Below are positions 1-10,555 of a stretch of 64,000 nt of DNA, piece after piece. The position numbers were made by a program, and so were the translations under genes. Under the pieces are notes generated by a model. It ran no database searches and was not told the DNA's origin. It saw only the letters and a list, made by a program, of their open reading frames with translations. The stretch spans positions 297,142,150 to 297,206,149 of the forward strand of contig NC_064619.1 of assembly GCF_023898315.1 (NCBI RefSeq), written 5' to 3'. This DNA is from Schistocerca nitens (lineage: Eukaryota > Arthropoda > Insecta > Orthoptera > Acrididae). Every line of letters starts with the position of its first letter. Within the stretch, counting starts at the first letter, position 1.

Positions 1-1249
1 TGTGACGGCTCGGACTGTTGGGTCGCGGCTAGCGGCTGGCGGTGTGCTTACTTGTAGAGGACGCGCAACATCTGGTCGATATACCGCGGATTCTACAGTA
101 TGTATAGATTCTGTTATTTCGGTATGCGATACGTACCTGCTCATTTCCTGCTCCTTTCGTTTTATACCTTGATTGTCCTCTTTCAATTTCTTCACACATA
201 GATTTTACACATGCATTACACGATCCCGCGTTTCTTTGTAATCTTTAATCATTTCTGCTTACTGTTCGCTAATGTGCGACTGACACACAATTCTGACAGG
301 TTTTCCAGCTGCTGTTCTAATTGATCTACCCTCTTCGAATTTTTTGATGTTTATTCCCGCGTTTTTTTTTTACGATCTTCTTTCCCTGTTTCTGTAGTGT
401 GTCCAGCATCTTCTTCGTTTGACTTATTGCATTTTTTGCCTGCTTCGCGTGTGTCTTTTCGCTGTTAGCAACTCTTTCCTAGCTACTACTAATTCGCTTC
501 TGTCTACTGTTGCGGAGATTCGAGTCCTCCCTCGGGCATGGGTGTGTGTGTTTGTACTTAGGATAATTTAGGTTAAGTAGAGTGTAAGCTTAGGGACTGG
601 TGACCTTAGCAGTTAAGTCCCATAAGATTTCACACACATTTGAACATTTTTTTTGTCTACTGTTGCGTCTATCTCCACATTGTCTGCTATATATTTTGAC
701 TCAACTGCCATCTTCTGAGTTTTCATCACTTTGCCTTTGATTTCGATTATGCTTCTCTACTGGTTTTCCTCGAATTCCATTTCCTTAATTTCTTCCTGCA
801 TTATCTTTTCTTTCTTTTGCCTCCTCTCTTCTGTCTTTTGCCTCCTCTCTTCTGTCTTCTTTAAAAAGTCTAAGATTACGACCATCTTTGTACTCTTGCC
901 GGTCACTACTTCTGGTGTGGACAATATGGACTCATTGCGTTTTATGCTTTGGTGCCAAAACCGACTTATCATTATCCCTTGCTGAAGCATTTCTGACTGA
1001 CACTACAGCACCAGCATGTTGAGAATCTACTCCCCCTTCGTATTCACTGTCATCGAACTCACCATTCAGCTCTTCACAGTGTGACGCTGCCTTATCCACA
1101 CTTTCATCGCTTTCGTCAGACTCTTCCGTACGAAAATTGATCATTTCAGCACTCGACTCGTCTATCTTCCTGCTTTGAGTCTGTTCCATAGTAGTAAAAT
1201 TTCTGTTTTTGATCTCTTCGCGCTCTAACTGTGCTTCACTTCTCATCAT
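1..1249 (-). pseudogene. Decayed gag-like coiled-coil coding remnant
   Basis: Minus-strand reading frames from about 1249 down to the window start encode a highly charged protein. An acidic segment (EESDESDESVDK) is followed by a Lys/Glu-rich helical segment in which TEERRQK occurs twice because 21 bases are duplicated at 820-860. Further downstream (toward position 1) come segments such as VARKELLTAKRH. The coding run is broken by stops and frameshifts and is split by a SINE at 515-653; the frame is recognisable on both sides of it (ATVD before and TVDRSE after). The charge pattern and dispersed look resemble gag proteins of insect LTR retrotransposons. No zinc knuckle or protease is visible, so this is an inference. 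It could also be a decayed host coiled-coil gene. Confidence 0.35.
515..653 (+). mobile_element. SINE, third head type, 5'-truncated
   Basis: The copy starts inside the tRNA-like B box (GATTCGAGTCCTCC) and continues through CTCGGGCATGGGTGTGTG, TTAGGATAATTTAGG and AGTTAAGTCCCATAAGATT to a T-rich end. A 14-base duplication, TGTCTACTGTTGCG, flanks it at 501-514 and 654-667. It belongs to the same superfamily as the abundant SINE of this window but has a variant body. It interrupts the gag-like remnant. Confidence 0.85.
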
Positions 1250-1433
1250 TCATATGACCCTCTACCGTATCATTATAAGAACAGAATCAATCACCTACAA
1301 TTCATGCAAAAAATAAATAAATAAAAAGCTGCACTATACTGATACACATACCCCACGTACCACACCAGAAGTTAACAACGCTGTTATCAACAGGATAAAC
1401 TATACCACCACTTCGTGGAAGATAATAGACCAA

Positions 1434-1434
<1 letters not shown>

Positions 1435-1528
<94 letters not shown>
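1435..1528. repeat. Compound (TC)n-(CA)n microsatellite
   Basis: About 47 bases of TC dinucleotides pass into CA dinucleotides with a short CCC interruption. Open frames across it on the minus strand (runs of Arg-Glu and Val-Cys) are only translations of the repeat. Confidence 0.97.
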
Positions 1529-1531
<3 letters not shown>

Positions 1532-2407
1532 TATTCAACTAAAGAAAGAAACACATAATTTAATACATTCGCTCCAGCAACTACAACTGCTGCGGATATA
1601 AATACAGCCGAAAGATAATTAAACTGAAAATTACCTGACTGCAAATCAAATCTACATAACAAAGTCCAATCCTGCCAAGCATTGATTTATACACGATAGT
1701 ACTTGGAGAAGTTAAACAACGTGTGAGTTCAACTTTAGTGGCTTGACTGCTTCACAAAAAATTCCTAAAATCTCGGGAACATGGAAGGGAACGACAATTC
1801 GTACAGCATGTCCCGTGAGAAGATAATGTTCGGTTGCCTATAATCAACTTTAGCCTTGCAACCTTCTACGATACAGAACCACTGTGAAACTAAATGCAAC
1901 AGAAGATTTATTCACAAATGATGGACTTGGGGCCCTAACAGTAAACTGAAGTTGACACAATGGATTATAATCCAAAATAACTCCTACTATCTCTCACATA
2001 AGTGAAGAAAGTTAATAAATGATCATGGAGTAATAAAAAACTTTGATTGGATTGGTTGGATATCTGCAGAATCTGAAGAATGCACCATCCTTGACAGGTA
2101 TCAGTTATATGGGTGCCAGTCCGTCACGACTCATCTAAAGAAGCTGTAAATTACTCTACTCCAAGCATCTGGGACAATGTAATGTGGGCTGCTAAGAGCA
2201 CTTCTCTGCATGTGGCTGACGGACCTCCTGTTGTTAAGACCATATCCGTCAGCGTACATCCCTCTGCATGAAAACAGTGACCGAGTCTCCCAGGACTGGC
2301 CGAAATAACTGAGCCAGCTCTTTCCTTCTTCTCAGAACTGTCACCAACAAAGCTGCCTTTTTGCCATCATCACCTAGAGAGTTTCCCATCGCCCAGCTGA
2401 AAAATAC

Positions 2408-2465
<58 letters not shown>

Positions 2466-2879
2466 GAGAGAGAATTACCAAACGTAAACTCAGTCTCGTC
2501 CCGTCACCTCAAATTACTCCTTGCAGTTCGATAATTTATATACCAATGAATACACTGACTGCATTCGTCCGCATGAGGTAAATAAAAAGTGAAAAAGATG
2601 AGCCCAAAGGAGTCGCTGTCTATCACCGTGTTGAATATCAATCATGCAATGATTATATAAAAAGCAGCTCTTGACACCATGTGCTTCATATACCATTGTG
2701 TTCATCGGATCACAGAGTATATTGCTGTATAATGTTTCCGTTTGTCGCTTGTTCGTCTCCTCTAATTCTTAACCCACCTTATTTACATCGTCCTTATAAG
2801 TCATTGTATGGAATCTGTGTGCAATACCTTTGAACGACATGACGTTCCTGAAGCTGCACATTATTTAGGCAGTTGGCTA
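1529..2879. other. Unassigned sequence with an (AG)n tract
   Basis: No coding region, tRNA-like box or transposon end was recognised here apart from the purine microsatellite at 2408-2473, where AG repeats are broken once by GGG. Short open frames are not similar to anything I know. Confidence 0.6.
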
Positions 2880-3200
2880 AGCTTTAGCTGCCACGAATGC
2901 CACTGTGGCCTTTGACCCAGATGAATGCTGCTTCTTTTAGCTGAGTTTGTAGCCCACTGACTACCCTCACAATTTCATAAACGACTGGGTTGTTGTGTCC
3001 CTGTGTAAAATGGTTTTTCAGGGCTATGACTGCTCCTTGGGAGTCAGTTGAGACAATAATTTTGCCCTCAGTGCAGTTTCCTGCACGCTTCAGTGCTTCT
3101 AAGATGTCCTCTGTCTCTGCTGTCACAAAAGGCATTTCCTCGGATAGTTGATATATCCACAAGCTTGTGTTGTCTGATCTATGAATGCACATCTGGTGCC
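2880..3200 (-). pseudogene. RNase H domain fragment of a LINE
   Basis: A minus-strand frame of about 100 codons carries the order expected of a retrotransposon RNase H. AETEDILEALK contains a candidate catalytic Glu, IIVSTDSQGAVIAL contains the catalytic Asp in the TDSQ motif, and FIWVKGHSGIRGS matches the conserved WVxGHSGIxGN block. A stop codon follows the last block where the family normally continues with an NE motif. RNase H of this style is found in I/Jockey/R1-group LINEs. No reverse transcriptase is recognisable next to it, so this is an isolated, decayed piece. Confidence 0.75.
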
Positions 3201-3559
3201 ATCTGCCTTTTAGGCACTATCTGTATATAGTATTTTCGTTATGTGTCGTAAGACGTGTTCTATTGTCATCACATGCGTGAAGGTTATGATAGTCATCATT
3301 CAGAGTGTTTGCAGATCTGATATAATTAAACTTCTCTTGAGACAGTTGAATCTCAGCTTTATCTACGATAATGATACAAGCTGATGAAATGAGTTAAATT
3401 TTGTGCCATGGCTAGGATATGACCTGAGTCATATATGTGGCTGGTCTGCTCGCGATTACATCACCACAGCAGTATGGGTAATAAACCTGCATGGATTATC
3501 CTAGTTCAATGCCCTCCCTTCTAATAGAAGTTCGTGTCAGGGAAGACATTGAACTAGGG

Positions 3560-3806
3560 TAGATATGAAGCGGCATGTGGTCAACACACTGCTCTCCCTG
3601 CCATTGTCGTTTACGAGACTGGAGCCGCTACTTCTCGATCAAGTACCTCCTCAATTTGCCTCACATGAGTGGTGAGTACACCCTGCTTGCCAACAGCTCT
3701 TGGAAGACTGGATGGTCACCCATCCAAGTGCTAGCCAAGACCAACAGAGTATAACTTCAGTGATCTTACGGAAACAAAAGTTAACACTGTGGCAAGGCCG
3801 TTGGCA
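3560..3806 (-). mobile_element. 5S-rRNA-derived SINE (SINE3-like)
   Basis: Read on the minus strand from 3806, the sequence begins GCCAACGGCCTTGCCACAGT and continues with GATCACTGAAGTTA, CTTGGCTAGCACTTGGATGG and GTGACC. These follow the order of 5S rRNA (GCCAACGACCAT, GATCACCGAAATTAAG, GGTTAGTACTTAGATGG, GGACC). The remainder to the left is the SINE body. Such elements use the internal pol III promoter of 5S rRNA (known for SINE3). The left boundary is approximate and I did not find a clear target duplication. A 12-base inverted repeat (CCTAGTTCAATG at 3500-3511 and its complement at 3547-3558) lies just outside. Confidence 0.75.
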
Positions 3807-4067
3807 GCAGTCAAGCAGAACAATGAAATCATCGAAATTGTGCAAGTAAAAGGAAATACATATGATATCTCATATTCTGCCTTCTGAAAGAACTCAAATT
3901 TTGCTGTCCTGCCGAGGCACTTTACCAGTCTTACTTACAAAATATTTAGCTTCTTCTTCTTTCGCCCAAGTCTGTGGCAGATTCAGATCCTTTTGCAGTC
4001 TAGATGTTTTGAAGTTGATGACATCCAGAATGCAGTACGCTTCAGTTATATCAACAGTAAAACTCAA

Positions 4068-4267
4068 AAAAATGGTTCAAATGGCTCTGAGCACTATGGG
4101 ACTTAACTTCTGAGGTTATCAGTCCCCTAGAACTTAGAACTACTTAAACCTAACTAACCTAAGGACATCACACACATCCATGCCCAAGGCAGGATTCGAA
4201 CCTGCGACCGTAGCAGTCACGCGGTTCCAAACTGAAGCGCTTAGAACCGCACGGCCACACCGGCCGG
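4068..4267 (-). mobile_element. tRNA-derived SINE (main family)
   Basis: Full-length copy in reverse orientation. The tail GGTTCAAATGGCTCTGAGC is at the left and the tRNA-like head with the B box GGATTCGAACCTGC (reverse of GGTTCGAATCC) is at the right. The 13-base duplication CAGTAAAACTCAA flanks it at 4055-4067 and 4268-4280. Confidence 0.95.
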
Positions 4268-4280
4268 CAGTAAAACTCAA

Positions 4281-4928
4281 TTCGACATTCAGTGCTCATT
4301 TGAACACACACCACCGAACGTTTCATTAATAGAACTTTTGGTGCAGAGAAGACAAACTGGTGCATACAGTATACAGCTAACTTTGCAGTTAGATCTGTGA
4401 TTGTCTCCAGTTTTAAAATGAAAATAAGTCTTAATGTAATGCCAACTAAAAGTGTGACTGTAACTGTCTCCCTAAACCACTTACACAAGAGAAATACGAA
4501 TCACAAATCCATATAGCACGTGCCCAAAGTGGCAAGTGTGCCGCATCTTAGTTTGCCATGGGCAACTATCAAAAGATTTGACTAATAGACTCGGACTGGA
4601 AAGAGATACAGCTCTCCTTCCAGTGGTAAAACCAATTTTGATGTATTAGACACGTTTCTTACATAGCAATGTATGACCTAAAATGCACCAATTGTAAACT
4701 GGCCAGTGAATACAGTCTTCACTACAAACTTTTAAAAAAATGCATAGTGGTTTACTAATTTTCAGAGTATCATAGTAATTATGCACAATAGCAAAACGAA
4801 AACCAGTTGGTTATCAAGTCGTGATGACAGAGTATAGAATGAAAAAGAGTAATTTTTTTTTACAGAATAGTTTCCTTAGACTTGCATGAGAAAGACTGTG
4901 CAGTGGAGAGGAGATACGGATCTAAAAA
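4281..4928. other. Unassigned spacer
   Basis: AT-rich sequence between two SINE copies. No coding, RNA-gene or transposon-end signal was recognised. Confidence 0.5.
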
Positions 4929-4939
4929 CAATGCTTTTT

Positions 4940-5135
4940 GGTTCAAATGGCTCTGAGCACTATGGGACTTAACTTCTGAGGTCATCAGTCACCTAGAACT
5001 TAGAACTACCTAAACCTGACTAACCCAAGGAAATCACACACATCCATGCCCGAGGCAGGATTCGAACCTGCGACCGTAGCGGTCACGCGGCTCCAGGCTG
5101 TAGCGCCCAGAACCGCTCGGCCACTCTGGCCGGAG
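4940..5135 (-). mobile_element. tRNA-derived SINE (main family)
   Basis: Reverse-oriented full copy from GGTTCAAATGGCTCTGAGC to CACTCTGGCCGGAG. It is flanked by the 11-base duplication CAATGCTTTTT at 4929-4939 and 5136-5146. The head box reads GGATTCGAACCTGCGACC. Confidence 0.95.
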
Positions 5136-5146
5136 CAATGCTTTTT

Positions 5147-5629
5147 AATATTGTATGCAAAAAGTAGAAGCTTTACTGTGAAACTCAGACGAGTGTTTCT
5201 TTGCTTAATTTACTTAAAATAATATTTTTCCCACACATCTGATGACTCTAAATTTAATTCTGCCCACACATCCCCCCACGCATCCTCGTGCACCATATGA
5301 CACAGTTGCGTGGAACAACCAGCACTGCGCCGGGCGTTACGACAAAAATACTTGTCACTATAGCGTCACCGTCATCCCAGCGTGAACCAGTTAAGTCACT
5401 TCAGTTGCGTTTATATACGCTCCACCAGTGTAGTTGCCACTGCGTCATAGCGTAAGTCGAATTATGTACCGTATCACATATCGTTTTGCCTCGATGGGAA
5501 CCATACTAAGGCAAAGAAATACCACATCCAATAGGACTACGCTTAGCAAAGCAAAACAATGATTAAAAAAATCTTCGGGATATAATTCGCTTACCGACAC
5601 TTCTACTACATCGAGTTTGGATTCGGATT
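5147..5629. other. Unassigned spacer
   Basis: Nothing recognisable. It ends where the short tandem ATTAGATTAGATTAGA, the 3' tail of the neighbouring minus-strand LINE, begins. Confidence 0.5.
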
Positions 5630-5943
5630 AGATTAGATTAGATCTACTTTCATTCCAATTGATCCGTAGTGAGGAGGTCCTCCAGGATGTGGAACATGTC
5701 AGAAAAACAACAATACATGACAGATATTTACAACTAAAACAAATAAGCTAATGTACCATTCCACAGGTCCCAAGTGGAATGATCGTCATTTGAAAGAGTC
5801 ATTTTACAAATATTAATGCACTGAATTTAAAATTAAAAAGTTTTTTATTATTTATAAGGTAATAAACATGTAATACAACTACTATAATATTTATTTACAA
5901 TGAACACATTACTGTACTGAAATGGTGGAGAAGTTAGACTGTA

Positions 5944-5946
<3 letters not shown>

Positions 5947-5983
<37 letters not shown>
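5947..5983. repeat. (CA)n microsatellite in the LINE 3' UTR
   Basis: Pure AC dinucleotides of about 37 bases, followed by an imperfect continuation to about 5999. The flanking phrase TATTTACAATGAACACATTACTG occurs on both sides (about 5888 and 5998), so the tract sits between two copies of a local duplication. Confidence 0.95.
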
Positions 5984-5985
<2 letters not shown>

Positions 5986-6421
5986 CACGCACACACATAT
6001 TTACAATGAACACATTACTGCACTGAAATTGTGCAGAAGTTGAAATCAGTTGGGTTTACTAAGAAATTCATCAATGGAATAGAAGGAGTTGGCCACCAAT
6101 AAATCCTTTAGGCTTCTCTTAAAGTGAATTTCATTGGTTGTTAAGCTTTTTATGGCTGCTGGCAAGTTATTGAAAATATTTTTTCCCGAATAATGCACAC
6201 CTTTTTGTACAAGACTAAGTGACTTTAAATCCTTGTAAAAATTATTTTTATTTCTAGTATTGATTCCATGAATTGAGCTGTTGGTTCTAAAAAGTGATAT
6301 ACATTTTAATGACGAATTTCATTAAAGAATAAATATATTGGGAAGCAGTAGTTAGTATCCCTAGTTCCCTAAACAGGCTTCTGCAGGATGTTCTTGAGTT
6401 CACACCACATATAACTCTTAC

Positions 6422-7121
6422 ATGAACATCAACAAAAGCAAATCGAGGATAATGGAATGTAGTCGAATTAAGTCGGGCGATGCTGAGAGAATTAGATTAG
6501 GAAGTGAGACACTTAAAGTAGAAAAGGAGTTTTGTATTTGGGGAGCAAAATAACTGATGATGGTCCAAGTAGAGAGGATATACAATGTAGACTGGCAATG
6601 GCAAGGAAAGCGTTTCTGAAGAAGAGAAATTTGTTAACATCGAGTATAGATTTAAGAGTCTGGAAGTCGTTTCTGAAAGTATTTGTATGGAGTGTAGCCA
6701 TGTATGGAAGTGAAACATGGACGATAAATAGTTTGGACAGGAAGAGAATAGAAGCTTTCGAAATGTGGTGCTACAGAAGAATGCTGAAGATTAGCTGGGT
6801 AGATCACATAAATAATGAGGAGGTATTGAATAGAATTGGGGAGAAGAGGAGTTTGTGGCACAACTTGACGAGAAGAAGGGACCGTTTGGTAGAACATGTT
6901 CTGAGGCATCAAGGGATCACAAATTTAGCATTGGAGAGCAACGTGGAGGGTAAAAATCGTAGAGGGAGACCAAGAGATGAATACACTAAGCAGATTCAGA
7001 AGGATGTAGGTTGCAGTAGGTACTGGGAGATGAAGAAACTTGCACAGGATAGGGTAGCATGGAGAGGTGCATCAAACCAGTCTCAGGACTGAAGACCACA
7101 ACAACAACAACAACAACAACA
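6422..7121 (+). mobile_element. RTE-type LINE fragment, 5'-truncated
   Basis: The plus strand encodes the C-terminal part of an RTE-like polyprotein: YGSETWTINSLDRKRIEAF, EMWCYRRMLKISWVDHI, NEEVLNRIGEKRSLWHNLT and RRDRLVEHVLRHQGI. It ends after TGAAGACCACAA in CAA repeats, the usual RTE-style 3' tail. The longest uninterrupted frame is 6532-7092. The target sites TATAACTCTTAC (about 6410-6421) and ATATCTCTTAC (7122-7132) form an imperfect duplication. The element lacks endonuclease and the polymerase core, so it is dead. It interrupts the minus-strand LINE. Confidence 0.88.
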
Positions 7122-7180
7122 ATATCTCTTACTGCCCATTCTCAATGTATCATCTAATTTTCGGCACCGTCAATGTACAG

Positions 7181-7835
7181 AACGCTAACAGAAGTGGTTA
7201 GATTACCAGAAGATGGATAGCAATGAATGTGTGTATGTGATGAGTACAAGCATAACGTAACTGAAGCACGGACGCTGCGTAGGGCAGCAGGCCTGTCGGA
7301 GTGTCGGTGTTTTGGCGCAGCAGCTGGCATCACCGCAGGCCGTTGAGGAAGGCGGCGGCGGCCGAAGGCCGGCCGGAACGCCGGCTGCAGCTGGCGCGCC
7401 TCCCAAGGTCCGCACACTCCAGCCGCCAAAAGGAACAGGTAGATAGGCTTGGAACTGGGGCGGGCGCCCGGGGCTCGCGGCTGGCTGTCGCAACACATCC
7501 CCCCGATGGACGATACCGGCACACGTCAGCACCTCACGTCGCGGTTCCTGACATTTGGCGCTGCTTGCTGTGTTTGTGGATCGCTTGGGGTACTGCGACA
7601 CGCGGCGTCCGGCTTTGCTGCCCCAGCACAACGTCGAGAGCGTACTGCGCAGCAGCTCTCTGCGTTCTTCAACGGGGCCAGAATAAAGATTTTTTTGCGC
7701 CATTACTATTTGACACATAAGATACAGCGTCTGGAGCGACGCTATTCACACAGACGTGTCCCGTTATTATACTTCGTTCCCGACAACATTGGTTATGGTG
7801 TGAAAGGGTCCACAAAGACTAAGACATATCCAATA
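7181..7835. other. CpG-dense unique stretch
   Basis: From about 7265 to 7700 the sequence turns GC-rich with many CpG pairs (for example GGCGGCGGCGGCCGAAGG at 7350), unlike the AT-rich surroundings. Several overlapping frames are open on both strands, including 171 codons on minus (7203-7718). None shows a known domain, and open frames are expected by chance in GC-rich DNA. It ends with AATAAAG and a T run at 7682-7695. It may be a promoter-like CpG island, a 5' exon, or an unrecognised LTR. Confidence 0.4.
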
Positions 7836-8063
7836 TACTGGGTAATCAAAAAGTCAGTATAAATTTGAAAACTTAATAAACCACGGAATAATGTAGATAG
7901 AGAGGTAAAAATTGACACACTTGCTTGGAATGACATGGGGTTTTATTAGTACCAAAAATGAAACAAAGTACACAACATGTCCGACAGATGGCGCTGGACA
8001 GCAAAACGTCAGTGACTGCGCATGGCAGTCGTGTATAAAAGGAGCTGTAATGAGAGAGAGAAT

Positions 8064-8738
8064 CCCCCTCCACAGGGCCCCCTTTTTCCTCTTCCCTCCT
8101 TCTCTCAGAGCGGATTTTCCTCCTTTCCCCCCACCTCCCCTGAGACCCTGCACCCCGTACTTGCTTCTTTCCTTCCCACATCCCTCCCTACCTGGCCCTC
8201 CTCAGCGCCCCGCTGCTTTTCTCCCCCATCTCTTCCCCTCCCTCCCTTCTTCCGGTCGCCCTCCTCTCCTTGCGCCTGGCAGATCCTCTGTTTTGATCAT
8301 CGTCAGTGTGCCACATCAGTGTTGTGTTTAGTGCCGTTTCTCCTGTGCGTCAAGAGGTGTGATTTTAATTGTGTACTGTTGTGTACTGCCTTGAGGTTCG
8401 CCGTCAGTGTTTGTTATGTGCTACGCCATCCATCGATACCTTTTATGCTCCAGTCATACTGTGCCTTGTGTTCTTTTAACTGTCGCAGTGTGTGGCTTTT
8501 TGTGTGTGCTACTTTTAAACAGTTTTTTATCTCCATTTTACAGTCACCCCGTTTTTTTTGTCTATTGCCTTCCATGATGTTCCCCCTTTTTTTATATCTA
8601 TGTCACCATATTCTCTCCTTTGTTATTTTTAAATGTCTTCTATTGTTTGTTCTATGTCTTTCAGCTGAAGAGCAGCGCATATGCTGCTGCCAGCCCGCCC
8701 CGATGGGGATTTGAAATACAATAAAGGAAAAAAAAATA
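8064..8738 (+). mobile_element. Poly-A retroposon of unknown parentage
   Basis: A pyrimidine-rich insert that ends ACAATAAAGG followed by an A run, so it has a polyadenylation-like signal (AATAAA) just before the tail. The 11-base duplication AGAGAGAGAAT lies at 8053-8063 and 8739-8749. Open frames inside (230 codons at 8022-8714) start before the insert and look like low-complexity Pro/Phe/Leu translation. It could be a processed pseudogene or a 5'-truncated LINE 3' end. Confidence 0.75.
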
Positions 8739-8863
8739 AGAGAGAGAATTAGATGTGCCAGCAGTCACAGCATGTTGACATTACCTGAAAAGGCACTTTT
8801 AGTGAAGCTGTATTACAAGAATGGGGAATGTGCTAGTTCAGCGTTACGATCCTATCGCCATAG

Positions 8864-9632
8864 TGTTGTGTACATAGTTCCGCGTAGTCAGCGCGTACAC
8901 AACTTTCCCGCTAGAGCGCGCCCCGCTAAGCACAACAGTGCAGGCGCAGCGCTCGTCCATCTCCGCACTACAAGATGGCGCTGCCTTAGAGATGGACCAA
9001 ATTCTGCTTCCGCCGATCCGCGTATTAATATGTAACGCAGCCAATGAGATTGCTGCTAATGTAGAACCTTTTCTCCTCGCGGATCACACTCGCACACTGA
9101 TACCTGAACGCGCGAGGTATTATAATGAGTGCACAGACCTCCGATTAGTCCGTCTGCATTTGTCTGCACCAGTCCGTACCAGTCTGCATTGGTCTGTACC
9201 AGTCTATTGTCAAGTATCAGTCTGAACCTAAGAAGATTATCATATTCCTGTACATAGCCATGAAGATAAATGAATAGACACTTTGTCAAGTATCAGAGAT
9301 ATGTGAGAATAAGATTAACATACCAAGACCAAAGGAACTTCAGATTGTCAATTGTAAACAGCATCCAGAATCAAGTTACATAATGTCTACGCTTTTTATT
9401 ATTTTAATAAATGTCTGTGAAAATTAATCAAGTTCTGTTTAAAGTTGATCACTGTCAATCTGCTACTCTAAGCGTGCAAGTGGCATTTCTATCATCTGAC
9501 CTAACGGCAGAAGATAAACACGCCACAATAAGACCACAAGACATATTGCTGACACTCGCCTACTTTGTTAGAGCGACAAGTCAAATAATCTGATGGTGTG
9601 TGTACCGAAGTTCTTACAGTACACACACCACA
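8864..9632 (+). mobile_element. Solo LTR
   Basis: A 769-base insert that begins TGTTGTGTAC and ends GTACACACACCACA, so it has TG...CA ends with short inverted similarity. The 5-base duplication CATAG lies at 8859-8863 and 9633-9637, which restores the host transposase frame exactly when removed. It contains AATAAA near 9407 and encodes no retroviral-type protein. These are the hallmarks of a solo LTR left by recombination. Strand is a guess from the AATAAA. Confidence 0.85.
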
Positions 9633-10371
9633 CATAGGAAGGGGATTCGAATGGGTAAAGGTCCGTTGACAAATGCAGCTGTGGCGAGAATGATTTCGAA
9701 GTTCGAAGCCACGGGCTGTTTAGACGATAGACCCCGTAGTGGCCGACTGAGCACGAGGCCGTAATGCTGCTGAGACACTTCAGGAGGAAATGGAGAGTGT
9801 AGCGGGTTCGTCTGTGCATGGGGAAGTCAGCGCTCGTGCAGTCGCACGTTGCACCGGCATTCCATACACTACTGTTTGGTTGGCACTTAGGCGTACCCTC
9901 CGCTGCTATCCGTACAAAATCCATCGTTATCATGAACTGTTACCTGGCGATTTACTGAAGCTGAGGGCATTTGCGGTGTGGGTGTTTCAAAAGATGGCGG
10001 AAGATGACGATTGGTTGAGTAACGTGTCGTGGACCGACGAAGCTCATTTCACGCTCCGAGGGTCTGTCAACGCCCACAACTACAGAATTTGGGATACCGA
10101 AAATCCTAGAACTGTCGTGGAAACTCCACTGCACGACGAGAAAGTCACGGTATGGGTTGGATTTACCACATCTACCGTTATCGGGCCTTTTTTCTTCGAG
10201 GAAATGCGTGATTCTGGTTTTGTAACTGCTACCGTGACGGGTGAGAGGTACCCCGATATGTTACAGAATCGTATCATCCCCAACCTGGCTGATAAACACC
10301 TGCTGGAACGTACGATGTTTATGCAGGATGGCGCTCCACCCCATATTGCTAGGCGCGTGGAAGATCTCTTG

Positions 10372-10555
10372 CGGCCAGCCGGAGTGGCCGAGCGCTTCTA
10401 GGCGCTACAGTCTGGAACCTCGCGACCGCTACGGTCGCAGATTCGAATCCTGTCTCGGGCATGGATGTGTGTGATGTCCTTAGGTTAGTTAGGTTTACGT
10501 TCTAGTGGACTGATGACCTCAGAAGTTGAGTCCCATAGTGCTCATAGCCATTTTT
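10372..10555 (+). mobile_element. tRNA-derived SINE (main family)
   Basis: Forward copy with A-box-like GTGGCCGAGCG, B-box-like GATTCGAATCC and body TTAGGTTAGTTAGG, ending CATTTTT. The duplication GATCTCTTG is at 10363-10371 and 10556-10564. It interrupts the transposase between the second and third catalytic blocks. Confidence 0.95.

Larger units (their letters stand above)
5630..7180 (-). mobile_element. LINE 3' end, split by an RTE fragment
   Basis: The minus strand from about 6400 down to 6080 encodes a typical C-terminal tail of a LINE reverse-transcriptase protein. It contains RELGILTTASQYIYSLMKF, then HGINTRNKNNFYKDLKSL, VHYSGKNIFNNLP and HFKRSLKDLL. A 3' UTR with an expanded (CA)n tract follows, and the element ends in tandem TAGAT-type units at 5632-5645. 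The 5' side resumes beyond the inserted RTE at about 7133-7180, where AVRVICGV precedes the same frame. Only the end of the element is present. The tail motifs are common in CR1/Jockey-group elements; the clade assignment is tentative. Confidence 0.75.

Noticed and set aside
1302..1662. Minus-strand open frames rich in Val-Cys and Arg-Glu
   Set aside because: They are translations of the TC/CA microsatellite and have no coding signature.
3690..3806. Genuine 5S rRNA gene
   Set aside because: Several changes in the control region, no T terminator at the expected place, and it continues into a SINE body.
7203..7862. Overlapping open frames of 122-171 codons on both strands
   Set aside because: GC-rich, stop-poor DNA; no domain, and frames are open on both strands, so no gene is called.
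8022..8714. A 230-codon plus-strand frame
   Set aside because: It starts in the host mariner and runs through the retroposon; low-complexity Pro/Leu/Phe content, no domain.
10372..10460. Possible tRNA gene (A and B boxes)
   Set aside because: The boxes are part of a SINE head with a body, tail and target duplication; no cloverleaf of a functional tRNA.
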